From Triangularia verruculosa (Eukaryota; Ascomycota; Sordariomycetes; Sordariales; Podosporaceae): a DNA stretch of 33,850 nucleotides. A model generated the notes under the pieces. That model did not search any database. It was not told where the DNA came from and saw only the letters and a program-made list of their open reading frames with translations. The position numbers and the translations under genes are program-made. The stretch's first letter is position 1. Each line of letters begins with the position of its first letter. The stretch spans positions 1 through 33,850 of the forward strand of contig MU864082.1 of NCBI GenBank assembly GCA_033296885.1, written 5' to 3'. Below are positions 19,062 through 28,658 of the stretch, piece by piece.

Positions 19062-19341
19062 CAAATGCCACCCAAAACACTCCCAGCATTTCTATCTGCA
19101 GCCCAGTAAACCTGCCGGACCGTCGCCCCAGGAGAGACCTTGAGCGCTTTGCCGCCCTGCTCCAAGCTATCAATTTTCAGGTCCTCAAAGTGTTGGATGT
19201 CGTTGAGGTGATGGGTCGAATACCAAGTGGTCCGGCACCGGTCGATTTGCCTAAATAGCAGTGGCCTGTGTTTTTGATCACTAGCCTGATGTTAGTATTC
19301 CTGGCAAAGTTTATGGCTATCTATCGGCCGAATGTCACGAT
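19062..19341 (-). pseudogene. Fragment of a BBE-type FAD-linked oxidoreductase
   Basis: On the minus strand the reading INFARNTNIRLVIKNTGH, then YLGKSTGAG, matches the FAD-binding (FAD_binding_4/BBE) region of fungal FAD-linked oxidases; the His of NTGH is the usual covalent flavin site. After GAG the frame shifts, and continues THHLNDIQHFEDLKIDS and VRQVYWAADRNAGSVLGG. A TAG precedes INFAR where a CAG is likely. The match stops at about 19062, twelve bases from the transposon TIR. The downstream part of the gene was not found beyond the transposon. A dead remnant. Confidence 0.65.
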
Positions 19342-19739
19342 GAGGAACAAGAACATACGGCCTTCACATCATTAACTTCCGCATCGGGCTTAATTCGAAA
19401 GAGAACGGTATAGGTAACGGACATGATGGAGGAGGAGCTCTCTAACATAGGTAGGTAGCTTATTAAAAGGTCGGACTATATGGAAACTCGTAAGCTAAGC
19501 GATATTAGAGAGGGTAAAGGTATGTATAAGGGATTAACTTAAGGCTTAGGAATCGTTCGATGCATACGGCAATACCCTCGTAAGAGATGCCTTCATATCG
19601 TCAATCGAATGAACGCTAGGTTCTCGGCACACCACACAACAATCAACGTAAATAAGGCGAAGGATTCGTGGGGAGTATTAAAGGTAAAAAAAAAGTGGAG
19701 GGGAAGACGGCTGCGCTTCGCCGATATATAAATTTAGGA
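19342..19739. other. Decayed spacer between relics
   Basis: No gene is visible. Stretches such as 19440-19560 are rich in TA and contain frequent TAA/TAG in all frames, so the sequence may be RIP-affected. A purine-rich run (AAAAAAAAAGTGGAGGGG) occurs near 19686. Confidence 0.35.
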
Positions 19740-19764
19740 TTCACCTCTGACATACCTCGCGGCC

Positions 19765-21500
19765 GGGATCACGTCACTACACCAGCTATCCCCGCCCCTA
19801 CTATATCCACGACGGAAACTAGACCCGAGCTAAACTAGAGCTAGCGAGCAAATGGCGCACCGTCATCATCGACGAGGCGGCCGTGGCCAGGAACAAGAGA
19901 TCATACATCTCCCGATCGATCAATTTGATCCCGAAGACGAGACTTGGGTTTTGCACGGCTACCCCCGCATGGAACAAGGCCCCCGATTGGGTCGGGTATA
20001 TGTGGCTCCTTTACGAAATATCACGACTCAAGGAGATCATTGTCGACAACCCGGTTCTCGTCGAGAAAGCTCTTGACAAGGAAGATTTCGTCCCTACCTT
20101 TAAACCCGGCGAACCCTATCATATCTTCAATTCGAGCTACACAGATGATGATCGTATGTGGCTTACCCGACACTACAAAGAGTGCGGCTGGGAGTACTGG
20201 ATGATCATGCTGTACTACCAGAAAAAGCTGCAAGAGTTCGGGGTAGATGATTCGTCGGATCTTACGACATACTGGGGGCTGGTCAATTGCTCGGTCGATG
20301 TCCACTCCCCTTGTTCTACCCAACAAACAGACGGTATTTCCGTCACAGTCGATCCCTCCCATGAAGATCGTTCATGTCACCCTTGCATACCACCACCACT
20401 ACGACAGGGTTGCGAAAATCACCGATGAGCTTCTCCAAAATGTGTCTCTCGGCCCCATCCCAGAGACGGACAACTTTGACGAGTCCGTCATGAACGATCC
20501 TGACGAAAAGGCGTCAACCTAGCACTTAGCATGTCGTGTGTCCGACTTATGAGTTTCCTCGCTTTAGATGAGCGCGTGTACGACATGCTCAGGGTCGGTG
20601 ACGCCTCTGATGATTCCGACATCTTTACACGCGTATCTAGAGGTATATTGTTGGCGCCGGAAAGGATCTCAAGACGCTTTCCGCCCGCACCGCCGCTAAG
20701 GTTATTACCGCCAAGACGGATACCGTGAAGCTCGGCGTCGAGGTTGTGTTACAGTTGATCCAAGATTCGGTAGATGACGGTCTGCCTTGGGTTCAAGCTA
20801 CCTTACAAAACGATCCAACAACTTTGCTAAATATCGATCGTTCTGAGGCTATCTATTACGGCATGGCAGGATCCCCGTTCTTTACCTTTGTCCTGTTTAC
20901 AGCCCTCGAGATGAAGGCGAAGGGGAAGAAATTGGTTGTCGCCGTCATTAACGAGCCATTTCCACAGGCGTAAGTCTCCATCACCGCCTCTCGTCTCCAC
21001 GTACTAACCCAGCATAGTCGCCTAATCTCGCTTCTTCGCAAGACCGGGTTTAATGTCACGTCCTGGACTAAAAACTAGCACTACAAAATGGGAATATAGC
21101 ATTGAAAGACAGTTAATACGCTTTAAAAGATAGTTAATAGGCCTTAAACGATAGTCAATATGCCTTAAGAATATCGAGAATACAGTAAAAGATACTTTTA
21201 ATGTGTTAAAAGATAGTAATAAGCCTTAAGAAGATAGTTAATAGGCCTTTTCTATTATTCTTAAAGCGTTATTCTAGTTTGCAGTACCAATTATTTTGTC
21301 TACGGCGTGAATGCCAAAGGCATCCGGTCGCAAATGAAGATCACAGAGCGAGAAACCCTCGTCGCCGAACGGAACCACCCAGGATCTGACCTCGATGTCC
21401 TGGAACTGAGCACCCAGTTGTCCGCGGCGGGACTTAATATTCATCATGATTGTTCGGAAGGCATCGCGGTGTTCCACGTCTGGAATGCTGCCACGATGCA
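19765..21500 (+). pseudogene. Decayed SNF2-like helicase gene, split by a repeat
   Basis: Protein-like segments follow one another in changing frames. First YYIHDGN*TRAKLELASKW leads into WRTVIIDEAAVARN (Walker B-like DEAA) and LGFCTATPAWNKAPDW (motif III), to about 20240. Then RRILRHTGGWSIARSMSTPL to 20520, and FLALDERVYDMLRVGDASDD from 20531. Next, IVGAGKDLKTLSARTAAKV runs to a 48-bp intron (20970-21017, GTAAGT, CTAAC, ATAG) and on to LLRKTGFNVTSWTKN. Repeat copy 2 intervenes. After it GVNAKGIRSQMKI and STQLSAAGLNIHHDCSEGIA (helicase C-type) follow in frame. At least two frameshifts and several stops make it non-functional. The N-terminal part with Walker A is not found to the left. Confidence 0.7.
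21104..21303. repeat. Dispersed repeat with 21-bp tandem units, copy 2
   Basis: Same architecture and orientation as 15848-16086, but with about three 21-bp units instead of five. It ends with TACCAATTATTTTGTCTAC. It sits inside the helicase pseudogene, between the WTKN segment and GVNAKGIRS, so it was inserted into (or expanded within) that gene. Confidence 0.8.
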
Positions 21501-21606
21501 GCAGTCGGAGCTGCCGTCGGTTCGTTCTCAAAGGGGTCGCAACGATGGTAATAGGGGCAATAGGGGCATCTATTCACCGTAATCAGTTTGGTTCTCTGGT
21601 GCCATG

Positions 21607-21966
21607 TCACAAATCGAACATACCGTCGCCTCCTACTACAATGCAAGACTCGGCTTCATTTTCAGGGATTTGACTCTCCCTCGGCTGAGGAGGTATTGTA
21701 TAATCGATGCCCAAGTTTTGCCACTGGACAGGGTCGGGTTCACTCTGTGATTCTTCTTGGGAATCTGGGATTTCCTCGTCTCTCGGCCGACGAGGTCTTG
21801 TATCATCGATGATAAGGGGTGGCAACACAATGGGGTCAGGCTCACTCTGCCCCTCAGACTCGGCCTGGGAGTGGGGGATCTCTTGGTCCCTCGGCCTTCT
21901 GGGTCTTGATTCATCGCTGATACTGTCGGGATTCTCTCGGATGGGTCGAGAGACAGTATCCCCCAT
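21607..21966 (-). CDS. Acidic hypothetical protein with internal repeats
   Basis: This is a 119-residue frame from ATG 21966. It is made of two clear and one degenerate copies of a roughly 35-residue unit: RPRRPRDQEIPHSQAES...SEPDP, then RPRRPRDEEIPDSQEES..SEPDP, then PPQPRESQIPENEAES. The DNA is correspondingly repetitive. There is no signal peptide or known domain. Its stop is about 100 bases from the end of the helicase relic and it faces it. Whether it is expressed is unclear. Confidence 0.4.
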   Translation of the reverse strand: MGDTVSRPIRENPDSISDESRPRRPRDQEIPHSQAESEGQSEPDPIVLPPLIIDDTRPRRPRDEEIPDSQEESQSEPDPVQWQNLGIDYTIPPQPRESQIPENEAESCIVVGGDGMFDL

Positions 21967-23310
21967 GATGTTGATTTATTAGAGACAGAATGCAAACTCG
22001 CGTATCAACACGGCTGATCAACTAAACACCGAGAAACTGGCGATGGCTGCATTCTGCTAAACACCAAGGTTGCAAGTCATCACCACACACGGGGCCTCAA
22101 CACCCCCTCACTCGTCACCAGACAAATTACCAATCGCTAGCCATATCTGTCACCCACCCTCCATGAGAACAACAAGCTGACCGGGCTGTCACGTCATATC
22201 GTAGCATCTCAAAGGGAAGGAAGCGCCCATTAATGGCGTGGGATGGGCATTAGCCTCTGATACCACCCGGGACCGGCGGAGACGTGGATGCTTACTCGGA
22301 TCCATGTGGACAAATTCACTGTCGCGGAGGAAAGTGCAGACTCTAAATGCATGCATCGGCCGATAACATAAGGTAGTTAAGCGGCGGAGACATTCGTACT
22401 TGCTCGAATATCACGAACTACTTACCTTACATGCCAGAGTCAGATCATTTGAACTCCACCCCGCTTACGTTCCTTCCATAATTGTCTAGGCAGTAGGTAC
22501 CCAGTATCTCATCAGATGGGAAAAGCAATCGATATCTGTGTTGTTCCTTTTTTGTCTTCAGATGCTCCTGCCTGAGCTTCCCCAGCATCGGGGCCTCGGC
22601 CTCTACTTGGGGCGTGGATGTCATGCTGAACGGCGCCGGAGGGACGAACGTGGCCGGCAACTAGCTCCTTCCGCGTCGAAATTAGGAAAGCAAAGCCAAG
22701 TTCGAAGAGACCTTTGACGTGATTAAGCGGCATAGTGGGGCCGGGCGAGCGAATGCCGCAACGCCGTGAACACCGCCTGGCGAAATTACAGCATGCGTTT
22801 TGATACTGGTCACAACGATCGACGCTGAGGATTGACTCCTGATCTGATAAGCGCTGCCTCAAAAGAGTTTAGGGAGGAGATTCTAGCGCCATTCAGAAGG
22901 ATTGCTCCCGAGAGTGGAGGTGGTGGAGCATACCTACCTGACTTGAACGAGGCACACGTGGATGACTGACCAGTGACACACCCAAAGAATAATGGTTGGG
23001 ATTGAATGCTTGGGAACAAAGATAAGATCGGTGGTTGCAACAAGCCGCCGGTGGCAGTGCTGCCTGGAGCAGACCAATCGAAACATCGTCAAGCTCTCCG
23101 ATAGAGTGCATACTGCATGCCCCCGCATGCGCAGCTCAGGCAACGCCAGGCAGGAAGGTCTCACAGCCTTCCACGAGTTCCAGCACCTTGGTCAAGCGGA
23201 ATCGCGGGGTATATCAAGATGTCCGCCATCGTTTTCGCTCCGTTCCATCTCTCCTTCTCCCAACCTTTCCTATCGTCGTAATTTTTGTTCAAGCCGAAGC
23301 GCCCATCACT
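21967..23310. other. Intergenic region with a coding relic
   Basis: About 1.3 kb without a supported gene. On the minus strand at 22445-22660 there is a 71-codon ATG frame including LGKLRQEHLKTKKEQHRYRL; part of it (22512-22586) is similar to 11232-11303 and may be a relic. Just before the AAA+ gene (23208-23300) a TATAT element and pyrimidine-rich tracts mark a likely promoter and leader. Confidence 0.4.
22512..22586 (-). repeat. Coding relic shared with 11232-11303 (copy B)
   Basis: Read on the minus strand this stretch resembles plus-strand 11232-11303 over about 70 bases, sharing blocks such as AGGAGCATCTGA, ACAAAAAA and ATCGATTGCTTTT. The protein-level reading is LGKLRQEHLKTK here and LGRLRKEHLRTK there. 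The similarity suggests two remnants of one unknown gene or element. Confidence 0.55.
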
Positions 23311-25674
23311 ATGTCGACCGACAAAATCCAAAACGATGAGGAGTCATACTCCATCATCGAGCGCTTGGCCGATGCCATCCGCATCGAAGACCAAGTCGAC
23401 GCCGAGGACCGTCAGCGCCTGGTCCAGGATCTCTACGAAGGTCCAAAGAAGTGCCAGTGCTGTCTGAGCTGGATTTCCAAGATGCCCGAAGACGTCGAGG
23501 ACGACGAAGACAAAGAGGACTGCACCTATCCGCTCATCGTCCGTCGCCGTGTTCTACCCACCATGAATGGCAGCAAAAAGCGTGTTGAACTCCATTCAAT
23601 TGAGATTCGACACCCTCAAGTGCGCGAGGCCTTGTTTCGTGTGTTTGAAAATTACGACAATTTGGTGCCTCAGGTCAAATTTCTCATCTTCAAGGCCCCA
23701 TTCCGCCAGTTCTTTTGGCGCTGGGACGAGTTCAACAAGGCCATTGATGAGGAGAAAAGCGAGCTCGTCAAGACCATTCTGATTCAGTTGCGATCTCTTG
23801 TCCGGGCCGACCTGGCAGAAGCCTTTGCTGTCAAAGACGAGCTGGTCAGCCACGGCATCATCACCTTCAAACATTTATGGATCCTCTACTCTCCCGGTTC
23901 AGTGGTTTACGAGACCGCACGCTACAACAAACAAACACCTTTGGGTGAATTCTTCATCGTGACTGAAGTCGAGGCGCCCGACGAGAACCCCGAGCGCTAT
24001 CAACGCCACCCTCAGTACTTGCTTTTCTGCACCGCCACCTCGTGGAACGGATACATCTTTGGGGCGATGAACGAGACTCTGTATTTACCAAAGTTCAGGG
24101 GCAGTCGGCGGATATCGGACCTGAGAGTCGTCCCGGCCAAGTATCTCGAAGACGGCGAATCTGTCAAGGCTCAGTGTCTCGAACGAGGGAAGAAGTATCA
24201 CGAGTTTGCCGGTGTCAGTTACAAGGCCTACCTTCCCGAGGGGGCGGTGGCCATGAGCGAATCAGAGCGGCAGCAGCTCACCAACCGCATCATGCTTGAC
24301 GCCCGGAATACCACCCATCGCCGCTACGTCAGGCCTCTCACCGATCTGGACAAGCTCCAGTACTACACTCAATTGATAACGCAAGCTCCAGTCGATGCAG
24401 CGCCGCCTGGTGGTCACCGCCCTCTCGATGAGAACCCCCTCAGGCCAAGATATCGGCAACCGGTCCCAGTCCATGATTATGGAGATTACGAAGAGCCATA
24501 TGTCAGACCGCCTCCAAGGCCAGTGGTTGTTGAAGATGATGCTATGTCGGTAGTGGCGGTTGGAGAAGGTACATCCGGAATTTTGATGGCCATTCACATG
24601 GGCAGGTAGGCTAACATCTTGATAGATGATGACACCAAGGATAAGAAACAGGTTTTGAATGACCTTCAGCTGTTGCTTTTGGGCTCTACCATGCAAGGGT
24701 ACTTCTTGAAGGAGAGGAAGTGGGGTAAGTCAATGTCTACGGCGTTATCAACCAAGATTGACTTCACTGACCATCATGGCAAGGTTACTTTGAGGTGGAC
24801 CGTATTGTCGACGTGGAAAAGAATACCAAGCCATTTGATAGCCTCGTTTTGCCTCAGGGATACAAAGAGCTCATCCTGTCGTTTGTGGAAAATCAGCTCA
24901 AGGATGGTGAGGCGTTTGACGATGTCATCAACGGCAAGGGTGGCGGCCTTGTCATGCTGCTGGCTGGTGACCCGGGCGTGGGTAAAACAATGACTGCGGA
25001 GTCTAGTGAGTATATGTTGAGTGTCTTGGGCGGTTGTATCGAAGACTGACACGAATCTTTTGCCAGTTGCCGAAAAGATCCATGCCCCTCTTGTCAAGAT
25101 GGAGTTGTCCGAGCTTTTGAAGGACGAACAAGATCGGGTGCCCGTGAGACATCGTCGTGATTCTCGCTCGAGGTCACCTGTCAGTAACCGTGGAGAGGAT
25201 GAGCTGACCAGGACCTTTGAACTAGCTGCTAAGTGGGGAGCTGTTCTCCTGATCGACGAGTGCGACATGTATCTCGAGAAGAGAAGTGATGACTCTCCTG
25301 AGCGCAACCGCCTTGTCGCCCGGTTCCTTCGTGAGCTGGAGTACTTTCCCTCGCTCCTGTTCCTCACAACCAATAGAGAACGGGTTCTAGACCCAGCCAT
25401 CTGGTCTCGAATTCACCTCACCATCAACTACCCTGCCCTTGATCTGTCCTCACGATTGGCTATTTGGAAGACTTTCTTGGGCATGGAGGAGGGAGAACTT
25501 GCGTCGGCTGTCTCGGATGAGGAATTTGACAAGCTAGCCTTGATTGAGACCAACGGCCGCAGGATCAAGAACATCACCAAGACAGCCAGGATGATGGCAA
25601 AGAGACATGGCAGGGGTATCAACTTTGAGGATGTAAGGAACGTCATGCGTATTACCGAGGGACTAGTGATTTGA
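23311..25674 (+). CDS. Fungal AAA+ ATPase with long N-terminal domain
   Basis: There are four exons (23311-24568, 24626-24724, 24784-25005, 25067-25674) giving 728 residues. Introns are 57, 59 and 61 bp with GT donors and AG acceptors; each junction restores frame and family sequence. The ATG at 23311 was chosen; the frame reaches further up without a better start. Residues about 80-400 are the N-terminal domain typical of fungal AAA proteins of this group (DUF7025-like: HLWILYSPGSVVYE, PQYLLFCTATSWNGYIFG). Walker A is GDPGVGKT (514-521), Walker B is LLIDECD with Asp590 and Glu591, and sensor 1 is TTNR. The last landmark, WSRIHLTINYPALD, holds the arginine-finger region. No membrane segment is seen. 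A remodelling role is inferred; the substrate is unknown. Confidence 0.88.
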
Positions 25675-27016
25675 CCAGGTCGCGCCATGTTAGCAGGAGG
25701 TGGCGACAGGAGATTCTAGAATGATTACCGAAGTAGCTTTTCCGCGATTGGCATGCCTTATGAATGATGAATATTCACTCACTGCTCTTCGCTTTTCGTT
25801 CACCGGCATCCGTTTGACAAGCTGGCTAGTTCTCTAGACACGATCTTAATACCCGTCAGACACACACGATTTGGGAACCCGCCAGTCTTTCTAGCACGTG
25901 GTATGATCGTTTGTCATCAGCTCACCTTCTCTGGGACCCTTCTTTACGGGCCGATCATGTTCAGGTAGGTACCTAGTCATTCACACCAAGTCTGCACAAA
26001 GGAAATAATAGGATTCTTCGCAGTGGCCGAATGCTACGCAGCCAACAAACAGGCCCAATAATAGCTCATCGTGGCTGCTGCTTTTGAGGTACGATGATAC
26101 GTGGAGATGGACTATACATCAAAATAATAGTATACCAGGTCATGGTGTTACTAGGCATCGATTCCTCGTATGCAGGGTAGCATTGACCATACCAAGGCAA
26201 TCAAGAAGGTCGGCCAGGGCTAGACTTTTGTATCCTTGAGCATAAGCATTCGACCAGCGTCGGCATCCTGCCAAATCAGGGCTTGGTGAGGTGGTATTAT
26301 TTGTTTGGGCGACCACTTTGAGCCAAGCGTCAACGCTCACCGATGAAAGGGCAGGGGAATCTACGCGAGGTGTGGGACGATACCGCCCGCTTGGAGCAGG
26401 ACCCTGGTTGGAATATTAGGTCCGTAGGAGCTGTTTGTGGCGCGGTGCATGGCTGATGACCCGGCCCCGGGAACCGTTGTGTCCGAATATTCGGACTTGT
26501 TCAGGAGCCTTATGCGCGTCGGATCACCGGGTCTGTCGTGTCTTCTGGATCGGGGGCAATCATTTTTGGATGGATCGTAAGATGGCCACTGACAAGCCTG
26601 GCACATGGCGCTAGATATTGATTGTGTGGAAATACAGTGAGATCCTTAACAATTTTGGACAAACTACCTAGGTATTCTTCGCCCACATGTCTGGGTGGTG
26701 GTGGCTTGGTGTCAGTTGTTAAAGCATCAGGGGTTATTCATCCTGGTTTAGCCAATAGCATGTTATTCAACGCCTCGAAGGATGATTTGCCAATTTCACT
26801 TTGGTTCTAGGCGAAGTGCACGCACCATTCCACAGTTGACACCAAAGTGCTCGGTGTGGATGAATCAGACTTGAACACATAGATCGCTATATAAAATCCG
26901 GAGATATCCTCCTCGAATGTCAAGTTTCCTTCATCAGCATCCAGCCTCTTCAGTCTTTTACCTAAGCTCAGACCCTTCCCAAACGGCTTTTGAAGGCACA
27001 TTTGACGACAAAGAAA
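25675..27016. other. Intergenic region, no gene seen
   Basis: About 1.3 kb in which only short unrelated frames occur on both strands. The right end contains the TATA box and leader of the S8 peptidase gene. I found no RNA gene or repeat here. Confidence 0.4.
26888..26896 (+). promoter_or_regulatory. TATA box of the S8 peptidase gene
   Basis: The sequence GCTATATAAAATCC matches TATAWAAR and lies about 120 bases upstream of the start codon at 27017 on the same strand. Confidence 0.5.
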
Positions 27017-28658
27017 ATGCCTATTTCTGGCTGGAAAGTATGGCTTGGAGCTGGCCTGTTAGCTACTGCGCAGCTTGGTGCGGGTTATGCTGTTGATCCA
27101 AATTCAAAGAGTAAGAGTCTCGTCTTATGAGACATGATGAGATACCTAGTTACTGACGTGATGGATTGTTACAGGATCCCTCGATTTGGCTTCCAATGCC
27201 CCGAGGCTCGCTCTTAAGCTCACTCCAGAGGGCTTGAAGAAGCAGCTGGAAGACCCTGAGTTCATTGCCAGCCTAGTCACAGACGTTGAGACCCTCATTA
27301 ATGGTCTCAATACCGGCCGCCACAGGCGTCGGCTGGTGTCCACTGTTGCGCCCCTCGTTCCAGAAGATCATCGTCCCAGCGCGGCTCTTCGCAAGCGCCT
27401 CGACCTCAGCGGTATCGAGATCCCTAGCTTTGCTGAGTGGTTCCAGATTGACATCGATGATATCGGCCTGAGCGCTATATCTACTGCCAGCTCCGACACC
27501 GGAAAGGGATCGCCGCTTGCGCTGTCTGGGTTCACACTCGAACTGATTCACAAACTGAACGATCTTGAGGTAGTTTCTAGTGTACATGCCCTTCAGCAAG
27601 GCCCCCCACCGGCTGTCAATCCCAACGACGATCCTCGCAGCGGGAACCAGGGGTACCTGAATGCTGCTCCTCAGGGCATCAATGCTCGCTATGCTTGGAC
27701 GGTTACTGGTGGAGATGGTGCCAACGTTGGTGTTGTTGACATGGAGCAGGGATGGTGGGTTAAAACAAGCATCCCATACGCCGCCGACTCGGGGAGTCTT
27801 GCTAACTAAGTGATACACAGGAACCTGAATCATGAAGATCTCCGGGCTGCCAATATCACCCTGATCTCTGGGCGCAACGGGAACTACTTCGACCACGGAA
27901 CAGCTGTCCTCGGCCAGATGCTGATGACTGACAACCAGATCGGTGGTGTCGGCATCATCCCCGCCGCCAAAGGCCGAGTCATTTCTCAGTCCCGGCCCGA
28001 TGGCTCCTACAATACTGCCAGCACTATTTTGGATGCTTGTAACAACATGGCCGTCGGTGACATCCTTCTGCTGGAAGCACAAGAGTTTGACCCAGTAGGA
28101 GGGCAGTACTATTGGCCAGTCTCGGTTGCTGATGCCAACTTTGATGCCATTCTTGTCTGCAGTGGCAAGGGTATCGTCGTGGTCGAAGCTGCTTGTAACG
28201 GCGGCTTCGATTTAGATGCCTATAGGAACTTGGCTGGCAAACGCATCTTCAACCGGGCTGTCTCCAACGAGTACCGCGAGTCTGGCGCAATCATGGTCGG
28301 GGCATCCAGTCAAGCAGTCCCCCACGTTCGTCTGGGTTACTCCAACCACGGCAGCCGTGTGGATGTCCATGGCTGGGGGGAAAACATCGATACCACTTTC
28401 ACCAATGGGGATGGAACTGCCAATAATCTCTACACCACTGGATTCAGCGGAACGTCTGGTGCTAGCCCCATCATTGTTGGTGCCGCGGCAGCTGTTCAAG
28501 GTATTGCACAGGCAAGACTCGGTCGCAAACTTTCCCCTGCCAGGGTTAGGACCATTTTGACCACCTCCGGCACTGCCAGCAGTAACCCGTCGTCTGACAG
28601 GATTGGTGTCTTGCCCAACCTCAAAGCCATTATCGATGGTGGACACATTAGGGTGTGA
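27017..28658 (+). CDS. Secreted subtilisin-family (S8) serine peptidase
   Basis: There are three exons (27017-27110, 27175-27754, 27821-28658) giving 503 residues. The introns are 64 and 66 bp (GTAAGA...TTACAG; GTGGGT...GCTAAC...CACAG). The second junction rebuilds VVDMEQGWNLNHEDL, the usual S8 motif around the catalytic Asp. Residues 1 to about 25 form a signal peptide (LGAGLLATAQLGAGYA). A roughly 190-residue pro-region follows. The triad is Asp220 (VVDMEQ), His250 (FDHGTAVLG) and Ser437 (SGTSGASPI); Asn in EAACNGG fits the oxyanion hole. The motif GTSGASP in place of GTSMA(T/S)P and the YLNAAPQGINARYAW lead-in recall bacterial S8 peptidases. Probably an extracellular endopeptidase. Substrate unknown. 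Confidence 0.9.

Noticed and set aside
17074..19135. An open plus-strand reading that would continue from 17188 across the transposon target site into 19053-19133 if the element were excised.
   Set aside because: The right-hand part is antisense to a recognisable FAD-linked oxidoreductase segment, so the continuity is most likely chance.
23035..23310. An upstream in-frame extension of the AAA+ ATPase.
   Set aside because: The extension lacks a good ATG context and overlaps the pyrimidine-rich leader; the ATG at 23311 begins an acidic N-terminus that fits the domain.
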